The notes under the pieces were generated by a model. It saw only the letters and a program-made list of their open reading frames with translations. It did not search any database and was not told where the DNA came from. The position numbers were made by a program, and so were the translations under genes. A stretch of DNA of 64,000 nucleotides from Chimonanthus salicifolius (Eukaryota > Streptophyta > Magnoliopsida > Laurales > Calycanthaceae). Below are positions 1 to 9,968 of the stretch, piece by piece. The stretch lies in the NCBI GenBank assembly GCA_013350335.1, contig CM023536.1:39564314-39628313 (forward strand). Reading direction: 5' to 3'. Numbering within the stretch: the first letter of the stretch is position 1; each line of letters starts with the position of its first letter.

Positions 1-420
1 TCTAACACTATTTGTGTGGGTGTAATTCTCACTCTATTGTGATAGTGTAATTCCAACACCTTAGTGATTCCGAAATAACCCAAGATTGGGTGGGTCCTTA
101 GAGTGGATGTAGGAGATTTTTATTCCGAACCACTACATATCTTGTGTTGTGGTGTTAGAGCTAACCTTGTGCATTTTCTATTGTTATTTGAGCACATCTT
201 TTGTCACACAACACATCGAGAGTTAGAGTGGTGTGTGTAATTGTTTTTGTTATTAGAGCACTCTCTAAATCACACAACTCATTCTCATCTTGATTATTCT
301 TTGTTTTATCTGCTGCATTTAATTGTATTAATCAAGAAAATTTTGAGAATACCATTAGGACTGGACATTAGCCTATTGACTCCCCTCTAGGCCAGATCTT
401 ATTCTAATCGGGAACCTTCA
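1..420 (+). mobile_element. copia-type LTR end fragment
   Basis: Decayed sequence with no coding potential. It shares an ordered series of short blocks with 4740-5110: a GTGTAA-rich start, a 'GATGTAGG' block, 'CCACTA(C/T)ATATCTTGTG', 'GTGTTAGAGCTA', 'ATCTGCTG', 'TTAATCAA' and a C-rich end. This order is typical of the downstream part of some plant copia LTRs. The two copies lie in the same orientation. No primer-binding site follows, so I call it a fragment from similarity and general family knowledge. Confidence 0.4.
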
Positions 421-1480
421 ATATGTAAAGTAATTTAAAAATATATAATTAAAATTGACTATATAAAAGAGATTTTGAAAGTAGCCACAATAAAATAAAA
501 TAGAGTTGCTTATCGAATTAATGTGGATATGTAAGTAATTTGAAAAGATAAACTTAAAATGTAAGCAAATAAGAAAGACTCTAAAAGTTACCCCAATAGT
601 ATATACAATTTTTTTTTATCAAAAGGCCAAGGTGAGCATTGAAGTTGGAAGCTAGAAAGAGAGAAGAGGAGATAAAAATTGTTGGAGCTTATAGTTTCTA
701 GGTTTTTCATTTTTCATTTTTTTTTTATTTCTTTCTAGCAAAATTCTATGTATTGTAATTCTCTATATTTTCCCATCAATAAATTCAATATATGCTTTTA
801 GATTTATGGTCTTACAATTTTCGATTGTTATTATTATGGTTTGATTCTTTTTAGTTTCTGACTCTTCCTTGGTTAATTATTTGAACAAGAAATATTTTAG
901 ATCTTTGATTAACATTACTATTCTAGATCTAAGGTTCTTTTTTGGTGTGCAATATTTTAAATCTTAGAATTGCATGATTAATCTAGCTTTAAGGTTCAGA
1001 TTGATTAATTTAGAAATTAAATTAAAGGAATGGCATAAATTAAAATTTGGATTTTTACTTGAGTTCATGGTTTAGGTCTTGATTTTATTTTTGAAATTTA
1101 TGGGACATGATGCCAACTTGTGTTGATTGATCAATTCACTTGTATATATGTAAAAAGGTTTAGTTTTATTTTGTTTTTGATTTATCAAAATTCATGAAAT
1201 TTGTGTGAACTAGGTTAAAATTTGATGTTTGATTTTCAATTTTTTATTCTAAGTAAATTTGAGGCAATTATAAATTTCCTAAATTAATTCTACCATATTA
1301 ATTGGATTTTTAATTTTCTAGATCTAAAATTAATCTCCATTGATTATTGATTTTGGATATATTTTATAAATATAATTTATAAGGATATATTTTCCTAATT
1401 CCTTGTGGGTTCGACCTCGCACACATAAATTTATAGTATAAATAATTCGTGTGCTTACGAGTAATTAAAATTTCACAACA
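421..1480 (+). mobile_element. gypsy-type LTR, 3' part
   Basis: AT-rich, non-coding. The right end carries the hallmark seen at the other gypsy LTR ends in this window: a 'GGGTTCGACCTCGCAC' block, then a 'TTCGTG(T/C)GCTT(A/G)CGAG' block, then 'CACAACA' at 1474-1480. It is followed directly by a primer-site-like sequence. The left limit is uncertain; similarity to the other LTR units is clear only from about 660. The matching second LTR is not visible, so this is probably a truncated or recombined element. Confidence 0.5.
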
Positions 1481-1482
1481 AT

Positions 1483-1502
1483 TTTTTGGCGCCAGTGCCG
1501 GA
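1483..1502 (+). other. tRNA-Asp-type primer-binding site
   Basis: Directly after the LTR end at 1480 comes TTTTTTGGCGCCAGTGCCGG. It resembles the tRNA-Asp-complementary primer site of Athila-like gypsy elements (TGGCGCCGTTGCCGGGGA), with a few mismatches. A better copy of the same site lies on minus at 55047-55068. It supports reading 421-1480 as a plus-strand LTR. Confidence 0.55.
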
Positions 1503-2458
1503 GAATTTAAGAAAAAATATTCATAGAAAAAGGTCTATTTTTTAAATTTTAAATAATTAAATTAAATAATAATTAACTAATAATTAAAAATTGAATAAAA
1601 TTATTTATTTATTATTTTTTAAATTAATTACTTTCCCCCAAAGGAAAGGAGATTTTTCGCAATAATTCCTCGTGCTCCAATTTTGGGCCTCTTCTTTAGG
1701 CCAAACAAAGCCCAAAATGTATAAATGATGGCCCAATCCATTACCCCAGCTCATGAGCCATTACATAAGTGTTTTGGGCCCAAAATGAGCCTTTAAAGAG
1801 TCCCTTTTCACACCTCAAAATTTTCTTGTGCTTGAAATACATTTTCAACAATATGATCACCTAATTGGCTCATGTCTTCACCCAATTGATCTTCCTCTTT
1901 GTCCATTATGATCATTATGACATATCATTCCCTCTAGCAATGAAGCCAATTTGCCTTGGAATGTGTTGCATCACCATCAGGATCTTTCTTCTGCTTGTAG
2001 AGCTTGAGATTGGATACATTGAAGATATCCGAAGTGTTGATATCAACAAGAAGCATGATCTTATAAGTATTGGCATGAATCATATTGTTAATCACTCTAT
2101 AATTTAACATGTTCTTTTTTTATCCTTTCTCTTCATGTTTTCAAAAGTTGTCCTCTTCTCTTACTGTCTTTGATGTGTAGTCTCTTTTGAAACAGAATTT
2201 CTACAATTATTAACTATGAGTTAGGTAGTAAATAGAATAGATTCTTTGTAGTGAAAGAGTAAAATAAAGTATAGAAGCAATATGGAAAAAAATAAAATAA
2301 AAGATTGAAAGAAGGTTTTTATGAATTTGTGAGAGAAAATAAAATAACATTTGTCAAAACAATAACTAATTGAGATGGATTTTAAAGAAAAAAGGAAAAA
2401 GACAATTATTCTTAAAAATTAAATCTGTCAGGTTCCCCTCAAAGTAATATTGTTCATA
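1503..2458. other. decayed element interior, no gene supported
   Basis: Very AT-rich to about 1620, then a mixed-composition stretch. An open frame of 80 codons at 1865-2107 shows no domain or codon signature and I do not accept it. This is probably the untranslated leader of the gypsy element whose LTR ends at 1480. Confidence 0.35.
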
Positions 2459-2467
2459 TTAAGTTAA
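2459..2467 (+). repeat. target-site duplication, left (TTAAGTTAA)
   Basis: Nine bases TTAAGTTAA immediately left of the foldback element, repeated exactly at 3473-3481. A 9-bp duplication is the usual signature of Mutator-like transposition. Confidence 0.8.
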
Positions 2468-2708
2468 GATCGACTATATAGACACTCAACTTTTCTTTCA
2501 CTACACACCCTATATTCATTTTTTGGTGGCAAATTACCATTTTGTGCTTCCATTTTTTTCGTCCGAACGAACAAACAATTCATTTTGCGTTCGTTTGGAC
2601 GATTAGAATGTCCGAACGAATCGACTGTGGAGAGGGATTTTCAAAAGAGGTCATTTCTTAACCGATTTTTACAAACAAGGTATCAAAATTCATCTACTCT
2701 GAATTTTA

Positions 2709-2869
2709 TGAACTACGGGGCTGATTTTAAGTGAAAATGATATAGTTTTGGACTTCAAAAATCATATCCAAAGAATTAAGGAAAAACGACATTTCCTCTT
2801 AATTCTTTGGGTATGATTTTTGAAGCCCAAAACTATATCATTTTCACTTAAAATTAGTCCCGGAGTTCA
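2709..2869. repeat. long hairpin 1 inside the foldback MULE
   Basis: Two arms of about 70 bases pair almost completely: left from 'GGGGCTGATTTTAAGTG' to 'CCAAAGAATTAAG', right from 'CTTAATTCTTTGG' to 'CACTTAAAATTAGTCCC'. The loop is about 17 bases. If transcribed it would give a long, nearly perfect stem suited to small-RNA processing. Confidence 0.75.
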
Positions 2870-3034
2870 AAAAATTCAGAGTAGATGAATTTTAATACAT
2901 TGTTAGTAGAAATAGGTTGAGAAGCCGCCTCGTTTGAAAACCCGAGCCAAACACACAAAGGTTACAGTTGGTAGGGAGGTGATTTTTCGACCGATTTTTA
3001 CAAACAAGGTATCAAAATTTATGTACTCTAATTT

Positions 3035-3197
3035 ATGAACTCCGGGACTGATTTTAAGTAAAATGGGTATAGTTTTGGGTTCCAAATTCATACCCAAAGA
3101 ATTAAGAGGGAAGACAATTTTTCCTTAATTCTTTGGGTACAATTTTTTAAGCCCAAAAGTATACCTTTTTCACTTAAAATCAGTCACGGAGTTCATA
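3035..3197. repeat. long hairpin 2 inside the foldback MULE
   Basis: A diverged copy of hairpin 1 in the same order. 'GAACTCCGGGACTGATTTTAAG' pairs with 'CTTAAAATCAGTCACGGAGTTC', and 'CCCAAAGAATTAAG' pairs with 'CTTAATTCTTTGGG'. The two hairpins are separated by about 165 bases that include another 'ACCGATTTTTACAAACAAGG' block, so the core looks like a tandem duplication of one foldback unit. Confidence 0.7.
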
Positions 3198-3472
3198 AAA
3201 TTCAGAGTAGATGAATTTTGATACATTGTTTGTAAAAACCGGTCAAGAAACGACCTCTTTTAAAAATCCCTCTCCACAAGCCCATTCGTCTGGACGATTC
3301 CATCTTACATGCAATCGTTTGTTCAAACGTTCTGATCGTCCGAACGAGCGCAAAATGAATTGTTCGTTCATTTGGACGAAAAAAAAAATGGAAGGGCAAA
3401 ATGATAATTTCACCTGATTTTTTGAAATCGGGTGTGTAGAAAAAGAAAAGGTAGGTGTCTATATAGCGGGCC

Positions 3473-3481
3473 TTAAGTTAA
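3473..3481 (+). repeat. target-site duplication, right (TTAAGTTAA)
   Basis: Exact copy of 2459-2467. Confidence 0.8.
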
Positions 3482-5110
3482 TCATAATTAACTTGTGTTT
3501 GTGCCCCGACTTGCCGAGTCCCTAATTTTGTCAATTACATGACTTGGGAAGAAGCACTTGCTAGAAGCTTGAAGACTCAAGGTGATCAAGATTGAAGATC
3601 ACACTCCACCGGATTGAAGCTTATCGTTATGGCAATCATAAAACAGGTATTTGACCATACATGACTTTAGATGGTACCCACACCTTAGGAGGACCATCTC
3701 TAGGCTTAGTTGAACAAATGGTAAAAATATAAAAGGCCTAAAGAGGAAGCTTGACAGTAAATTGGAATTGAACTTGCAAATATGAATTAAGTTCACTGTC
3801 AGCTCGACCGGTCGTTCTCACCGACCCCTCGGTGGAGACAGGATCGACCCATCGTGGTCAAAGACTAGTCGGCCAGATTGACAAAGGTTCTGGATCATAG
3901 AACTGTCATTGTAGGTGCACCTCTGATCGAGATCTCGTATGTACCGACCTCTCGGTGATGAACTTAACGACCCCTCGTGATCAACGACTCGTCGATAACA
4001 ACTTGTGAGTTCTAGACCTTGAACTCAAATGGGTTCTCGAAAAAATAGACATATTTGTGGTTCAAGACCGATCGAGAGTACCAGGACCGACCCCTCGGTA
4101 AAAGACGACAGGTCATTCTGGGCAGGACAAGTTTTCAAGACATGAAACTCTATCTGCATGGTGTTGCCCCAGATCGAGACCCTCGTATGGACCGACCTCT
4201 TGGTGCCATGACTATCGACCCATCGGTGACACCGACATGTCGACCGGGAAAGAATAATGTCGTTGGGAGTACATTTAATGTGCAACGGTCGGCTGGTTGA
4301 ATTGTAATAAATATGAACACGACTTGTCGGTACTGGACAGTTTGAAAAACTGCTAAGATTGCTCTATAAATATGAGTGTTGTGTGATCATTTAATTATCT
4401 TCCTTGAACTGAGAAGAGTCACACACTCTAAGAAACGATCAACTCTCTTGTGCCTACACCTGAGAATCATAGACAACCAATCTATTGATTATGTTAGTGA
4501 AAGAGAGGAGGAAAAAAAAGATATCAACTAGAAAAGTTTGGTAGAACGAGTTTCCTAGTCACCCTGAGATTGTGATTGCTTTCTAACAGCTACAAGGCAG
4601 AGCGTCGGCATACATTGAGTGGATCTTTGAAAAGCACACGTTTTCAAGAAAGAGCAACAAAGCAAGTTTTTCTTAGTTTTAATTTTGTTTTTAAAACCTT
4701 TGTCCAGAAAGTGGATTAAGGAGGCTTGGCTCCACAACCACTATAAAAAATCTAGAGCGTCGTCTTTGGCACATGTGGTGGGTGGAATTCCCAGCCAATT
4801 GAGTGAGGTGAAATTCCTACTCTAATAGTGAGGGTGTAAGTATCCATTTAGTGAATTTGGAGATAACTAAAGGTTAGGCAAGTCTTAACAGTAGATGTAG
4901 GTTTGCAAACCGACCACTATATATCTTGTGTCCTTGTGCTTGTAGTGTTAGAGCTATTTTCTTGTGTTGATTGTATAATCACCTTTGTTAACACACACAC
5001 AATTGATTGAAGTATCTGCTGTACTCTGATTAATCAATCTAAGAATTTTAAAAGGACCAACGATTTTTTATTGACCTGTTCACCTCCCCCTTTAGAATCA
5101 ATCGTGTTTT
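3482..5110 (+). mobile_element. copia-type LTR-like fragment
   Basis: Non-coding. 3800-4270 is rich in dispersed 'CGACC(C/T)(C/A)TCGGTG' motifs. A core promoter follows (CTCTATAAATATGAG near 4361-4375), then a probable R region and the tail shared with 1-420, ending in a C-rich 'CACCTCCCCC' block near 5083. The order (motif-rich U3, TATA box, R/U5 tail) fits a plus-strand LTR. I see no partner LTR, TSD or primer site, so the limits are approximate. The open frames at 4025-4300 arise from the repeated GACC/CGGT motifs and are not genes. Confidence 0.4.
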
Positions 5111-5698
5111 AGCACTGAAGGGAACTTCCAACTTCTAAGTTGTTTTAAAAAATACACAGGCCAATAAAAGTGAGAAGAAGTCATTTTAAAAAATACACAG
5201 ACCAATAAAAGTGAGCATGAGAGGGAAAAATTCAACACCTTCGGTATTTATTGAGAAGAGAGAGAACGAGTCACGTTGTGAATGATGGAGGAACACTGAC
5301 AGACTATGAAGAGAAATCTTAAATCTTAGGGGGAGAGACGTTGAATTGTTTTTAACTATTTGAATGAACCAATGCTTAGACTGGTTTTCTCACCCGAGTG
5401 ATGTTCTTTGTTTAAAAATATTTCTTTTTCTAATAAAATTTATTAAACCAAGATATCAAACTTCAAATTTTGAATTTCTTATTTGTATTTTTGTTTATTA
5501 ATATTTATCTTTATTATTTTATATTTTATGATTACTCTTATTTCCAACATTTTTATTATAGAATGATTATAATTTGTATTTTTAATTTTCAACCCATGCA
5601 TCGAATGGGTTTTGTTACTAGTACATCATGAAAAAGAGACCACAGGGAGTGTTACATCTGTACATTTTTTTTACCTCTGACTCCCTTTCTTTTTACAA
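5111..5698. other. no feature seen
   Basis: AT-rich, non-coding. A short direct repeat around 'TTTTAAAAAATACACAG(G/A)CCAATAAAAGTGAG' occurs twice (about 5141-5175 and 5182-5215). Confidence 0.4.
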
Positions 5699-5706
5699 TA
5701 GATAAG
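5699..5706 (+). repeat. target-site duplication, left (TAGATAAG)
   Basis: TAGATAAG immediately precedes the GGGAGCAC terminus of the large MULE and is repeated exactly at 13516-13523. Confidence 0.85.
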
Positions 5707-6985
5707 GGGAGCACTTACACACACCCGGTTTTTCTGCTTCTACACACCCGAATTCGGAAATTCGGGTGAAATTACGATTCTGTCCCCCCGTTTTCATTCA
5801 TTCGAATGAATTCCCAGTTCATTTTGTCATTCATTCGAATGAATGTATTCATTCGAATGAATCACCAGTTCATTTTCGATTCATTCGAATGAATCACCGG
5901 TTCATTTTGGATTCATTCGAATGAATGGGCTGAACAGTAACACGGAGTACTGTTCAGCCCGATCATTCGAATGCCCAGTCGTTCGAATCCGCCGAATGGA
6001 TTCATTCGAATGAATGCCCAGTTCATCTTGGCATTCATTCGAATGAATCAATTCATTCGAATGACTGGACATTCATTCGAATGATCGGGCTGAACAATAC
6101 TCCGTATTACTGTTCAGCCCGATCATTCGAATCATTCGCACACGATTCCGCTGAATACATTCATTCGAATGAATGACCAGTCATTCGAATGAATGGGCTG
6201 AACAGTAACACGGAGTACTGTTCAGCCCGATCATTCGATTCATTCGCATACATAGCATTCATTCGAATGAATCAACTGATTCATTCGAATGAATGCCTTC
6301 AAACGTGCATTCATTCGAATGAATCAGATGATTCATTCGAATGAATGTATCAGAGGCTGCCACGGAATGACAGTCCCTCTGGTTCAGCTGATTCATTCGA
6401 ATGAATCAGCCCATTCATTCGAATGAATCCTTTGTTATCGGGCATTCATTCGAATGAATGGGATGATTCATTCGAATGAATGCATCAGAGGTTGTCTGGG
6501 AATGACAGTCCAGGCATTCATTCGAATGAATCAGCCCATTCATTCGAATGAATGCCTGAAAATGTGCATTCATTCGAATGAATGGCATGATTCATTCGAA
6601 TGAATGCCCTGGATTGCCACTCTCAGGCAGCCTCTGATGCATTCATTCGAATGAATGGGCTGATTCATTCGAATGAATGCCTGATAACAGAGGATTCATT
6701 CGAATGAATGGGCTGATTCATTCGAATGAATGCCCTGGACTGCCATTCTCAGGCAGCCTCTGATGCATTCATTCGAATGAATCAGCCCATTCATTCGAAT
6801 GAATGCCTGAAAATGTGCATTCATTCGAATGAATGGGCTGATTCATTCGAATGAATTACTGGACTGCCATTCTCAGGCAGTCTCTGATGCATTCATTCGA
6901 ATGAATCAGACCATTCATTCGAATGAATGCACGTTTTCAAGGCATTCATTCGAATGAATGGGCTGATTCATTCGAATGAATGAAA
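5707..6985 (+). repeat. left TIR with palindrome array
   Basis: About 1.28 kb. I count by eye 32 perfect copies of ATTCATTCGAATGAAT, which equals its own reverse complement, plus several half or mutated copies. From about 6260 the copies come in pairs separated by a 6-base linker (GGGCTG or CAGCCC and variants). Pairs are separated by spacers such as CCTGAAAATGTGC or a ~31-base block with 'CTGCCATTCTCAGGCAG'. A second hairpin, GGGCTGAACAGTA...TACTGTTCAGCCC, occurs three times at 5930-6230. No coding sequence. Confidence 0.9.
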
Positions 6986-6987
6986 CT

Positions 6988-6997
6988 TATATATAAA
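6988..6997 (+). promoter_or_regulatory. TATA box of the transposase gene
   Basis: TATATATAAA lies just inside the palindrome array, about 450 bases before the first plausible start codon (7435). A mirrored TATA box sits at the inner edge of the other TIR. Confidence 0.55.
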
Positions 6998-7029
6998 TCG
7001 ATCCACGAAATTTCACTCGTCTCATTCCA

Positions 7030-7045
7030 TTCAAAACCCTAAACC
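7030..7045 (+). promoter_or_regulatory. telo-box motif
   Basis: AAAACCCTAAACCCTC, containing the plant telo-box core AAACCCTA, lies about 35 bases after the TATA box. Telo-boxes are known in plant promoters and leaders of genes expressed in dividing cells. The leader to 7430 continues as degenerate C/T-rich AACCC repeats. Confidence 0.45.
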
Positions 7046-7434
7046 CTCGTTTCCCTCTCCCTCTCCCTTCTCCCTTGAACCCTTTCTCAATCCCTTCTCC
7101 CTTAAAACTTAAACCCCATTTTCAACACCCACTTTTCACCCTTAAACCCCTTTTGCAAACACTTCTCCCTACAACCTCATTTTCAACCCCCTTTTCAACT
7201 CTCTTTTCAATCCCAAACCCTTGAACCCCATTTCAATCCCAAACCCTTATACTCCATTTTGAACCACGTTTTTCAAATAATTAACCCTAAAACCCCATTT
7301 TCAACCCCCCTTTTTAATCCCAAAACAATGAACCCCTTTTAAATCCCAAACCCTTAAAAAAAAATCATTCCCATTTTCAACACACTCACTCTCTCAATCT
7401 GTTACCTCGGGTCGAAGTTATCTCTCTCAAGCTA

Positions 7435-7463
7435 ATGTCTGGATCTCGTATCTCGAATCGAAG
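7435..7463 (+). CDS. possible short first exon of the MULE transposase
   Basis: An ATG at 7435 opens nine codons and ends in AAG|GTAAGT, a strong plant donor. Acceptors at 7514 (TTTTAG) or 7520 (GTAG) would join in frame to the main transposase frame upstream of its ATG at 7540, with no stop between. The implied intron is only 51-57 bases, short for plants. I keep it as a candidate; the start at 7540 works without it. Confidence 0.3.
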
Positions 7464-7539
7464 GTAAGTCCTATCTCAGTTTTTTTCTAGAAATCATTAT
7501 TATTAGTGTTTTAGAGGTAGGTTTAAATCCTCAAGTGGC

Positions 7540-9727
7540 ATGGAGTTTGTTGAGGGATGTTTTGAAAGTCGTGAAGACCTTATAAATTATGTTAAGAATA
7601 TAGCTCTTAAACAAAGATTTGTATGTACGATAAAGAGGTCATGTAAAAAGGAAAATAAATTAGTCATTGGCTGCGATAGAGGAGGTAAATACCGCAGCAC
7701 GGTTAGCTTGGATGACGATGACAGAAAGAGGAAAGCATACTCTCGCCAATGTAATTGTCCTTTTGAAGTTAAAGGAAAACAGATTGTTGATGGGTCATGG
7801 AAGTTGACCATAAAGAGTTTGGAGCACAATCATGATATATCGGATGTATTATTAGGTCATCCAAGTACAAGATGTTTTTCAGATTCTGAGAAAAGAATGA
7901 TCATTGAAATGAGGAGTAGCAATATACCACCACGGCAAATTTTGACGACCCTTAGAAATCAAAATCCAGATATTGGAATATCAGCGGCTGATTTGTACAA
8001 CTTTTGTTCTGCGCTTCGGAAAGAGCAACTAAGGGGTCGAACTACAATTGAAGCTTTGATAGAAGATCTTCAACAAGGTGGTTATCAATACTTTCTTGAC
8101 TATGACAGTGATGGTCATCTATCCCATCTCTTTTTCGCACATCCGAAGTCAATTTTTCTTACCGACAGATATCATAATGTGTTTCTGATGGATTGCACGT
8201 ACAAAACCAACAGATATCATATACCATTGCTTCATGTCGTTGGTGTGACAAGTTTCAATAAGAATTTCTGCTCATGCTTTGCATTTCTAAGAAATGAGAA
8301 ATTTGAAGATTATGTATGGGCATTACAGATGTTTAAAAAGGTCTTCGGAGTGCACCATGATCGACAAGTTCTTTTGACTGATAGGGAATTGGCGTTAAAG
8401 AATGCCATTGATTTGGAGTTCCTTAATGCTGTACATATTTTGTGTTCCTGGCATATCAACAAGAATATTGTCGCTCGTTGTAAACCTTTGTTTAAGAGAA
8501 TGGAAGACTGAAATGCATTTTTTACCGAATGGAATGGCCTGATTGAGTCCCCAACCGAAGAAGCATTCAATACAGCGTTTGAGGCATTCAAACAAAATTT
8601 TAGAGCTGATTCGCAGGCAGTGAATTACTTAACAAGGACATGGATCCCACTTAGAAAACAATTCGTCAAGGCATGGATCGGATGGAGTTTACATTTTAAA
8701 AATCGAGCTACTTCAAGAGTTGAGGGTGCACATGCTATTCTGAAAAGTTATATATCTACATCTACAGGTGATCTAGATGTTGTCAGAAGAAAGATAGCCC
8801 ATGTCATTGAAAATCAATTTGAAGAGTTCAAGATTCAACTTGAGGATGAGAAGATTCGGTTTGCATGTGATGTGTCTATTCCTTTCTTTGATGAATTGAA
8901 GGGCAAAGTTTCTCATTTCGCAATGAATGAGGTTTACAACGAATATGATATGCTTATGAACCGATCATTGAAACCCATTTGTACGGAAGAGTTTACAGCT
9001 TCAATGGGCCTACCGTGTGCGCACAAAATGCAATGGATGGACAAATTACATTTGGATGACATACACCCACAATGGAGAATAGACTTAATCTCATTGGCTG
9101 ACTTGAGGATTGAAAGGAGGAGCCCTGGGGATGTATTAGATGTACACTTTGAAGGTATTAAGAACAAATATGGACATTTGTCTTCGTATGATCAAGAGAT
9201 GCTCCTAAATCATCTTCAAAATCTTGCCATCCATGATAAGCCAGTCAGTCACCCTATTATGCAATATTCTAGAGGACGTCATCCAGGTTCAAGGAATTCA
9301 TCACAGGGCCAAACATCTACACGTCGAGATCCTTCTGCATTTGAGATTGTAGAGAATCAACTAAATGGAAGGAGATGTGGGTTATGCAAAAATACTGGTC
9401 ATACGAGGAGAACTTGTCCGAATAGGTCACCTTCTTCACAGGCATCTACGAGTGTAGATTTAAATGCTGATTATAATGTAGGTGATTTCATTGAATCACA
9501 AACAGCGAGTTTTCCACATGATAGTGGATCTTACAACTTTGGTGACGATTCAACATATAACTCTACAGAAATGACCGAAGTAAGTTCATTCCTTAAAGAG
9601 TTTATATGTATTTACCAATCGACATATAACTTTTCCATATGTTCTAATGTCATTTTTTTAAAATGTTATGCAGTGGTCTGGTGATCTTAGAGATAATGAC
9701 GATTTCTTGCAATGGTGGAATCAATGA
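7540..9727 (+). pseudogene. MULE transposase (DDE), one nonsense codon
   Basis: Mutator-like transposase of about 697 residues, which would cut and paste this element by acting on the TIRs. In order: an N-terminal FAR1-like DNA-binding region (residues ~1-100, cysteines and a C-terminal HNH); the MULE catalytic domain with D218 in 'MDCTYKTN', D281 in 'TDRELAL', the 'CSWHINKN' motif near 306-313 and a candidate third acidic residue E395 in 'SRVEGAHAILKSY'; a degenerate SWIM-type finger with 'GLPCAH' near 490; and a CCHC knuckle (C-X2-C-X4-H-X4-C) near 613-626. The frame continues past a single in-frame TGA at 8509-8511 (one transition from TGG), between the second and third catalytic residues. 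I model a phase-0 intron at 9580-9673 (GTAAGT...TATGCAG) and a last exon at 9674-9727 ending 'FLQWWNQ'. Confidence 0.88.
9580..9673 (+). other. transposase terminal intron
   Basis: The donor GTAAGT falls after a complete GAA codon and the acceptor TTATGCAG ends at 9673. The downstream 54 bases stay open for 17 codons and end in TGA at 9725-9727. The 94-base length is typical for plants. Reading through instead gives 35 codons of AT-rich sequence ending at 9684, which is less likely. Confidence 0.65.
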
Positions 9728-9968
9728 AGTGGAGATAGGATTGTCAATAGCTTAATTTTAAGTTAGGAATGCTGTTGAATGTACTTGTCAGCGTGAATGT
9801 ATTCATTTTATGTGGAATATTTAAATGCTAATTTAGTTCAAAATAACATTTTTAAAGTAACGACCCAATTCACAATGAGCAGGAGATAAATAATATAACA
9901 TGTTCATTCAAAATATGAATTTTACATCTGTTTTACATGTCAATAACAAAAAAAAAAAAAAAAGTACA
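9728..9968. other. convergent 3' intergenic region of the MULE
   Basis: 241 bases between the stop codons of the two convergent genes. AT-rich, with a poly-A run at 9947-9963. No clear terminator motif. Confidence 0.4.

Larger units (their letters stand above)
2468..3472. mobile_element. non-autonomous foldback MULE (1.0 kb)
   Basis: A 1005-bp element bounded by a perfect 9-bp TSD. Its arms are long inverted repeats. The left end GACTATATAGACAC mirrors the right end GTGTCTATATAGCGGG, and pairing continues inward for several hundred bases (CTACACACCC, the TTCGTCC and ATTCATTTTGCG blocks, and 'GGAGAGGGATTTT'). Inside the arms sit two further long hairpins (2709-2869 and 3035-3197). No transposase is encoded; the open frames on both strands are shadows of the inverted repeats. 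The outer motif CTACACACCCGA...TCAGGTGAAATTA (read on minus from the right end) is shared with the TIRs of the large MULE at 5707-13515, which probably belongs to the same superfamily and could have mobilised it. Confidence 0.8.

Noticed and set aside
1865..2107. 80-codon frame
   Set aside because: No domain, sits in a probable retroelement leader.
5798..6985. CRISPR-like regular repeats and spacers
   Set aside because: Repeats are palindromes in mirrored TIRs of a MULE in a plant genome; spacing is irregular and spacers recur.
7030..7330. Interstitial telomere array
   Set aside because: Only one true CCCTAAACCCT core; the rest is degenerate C/T-rich leader sequence.
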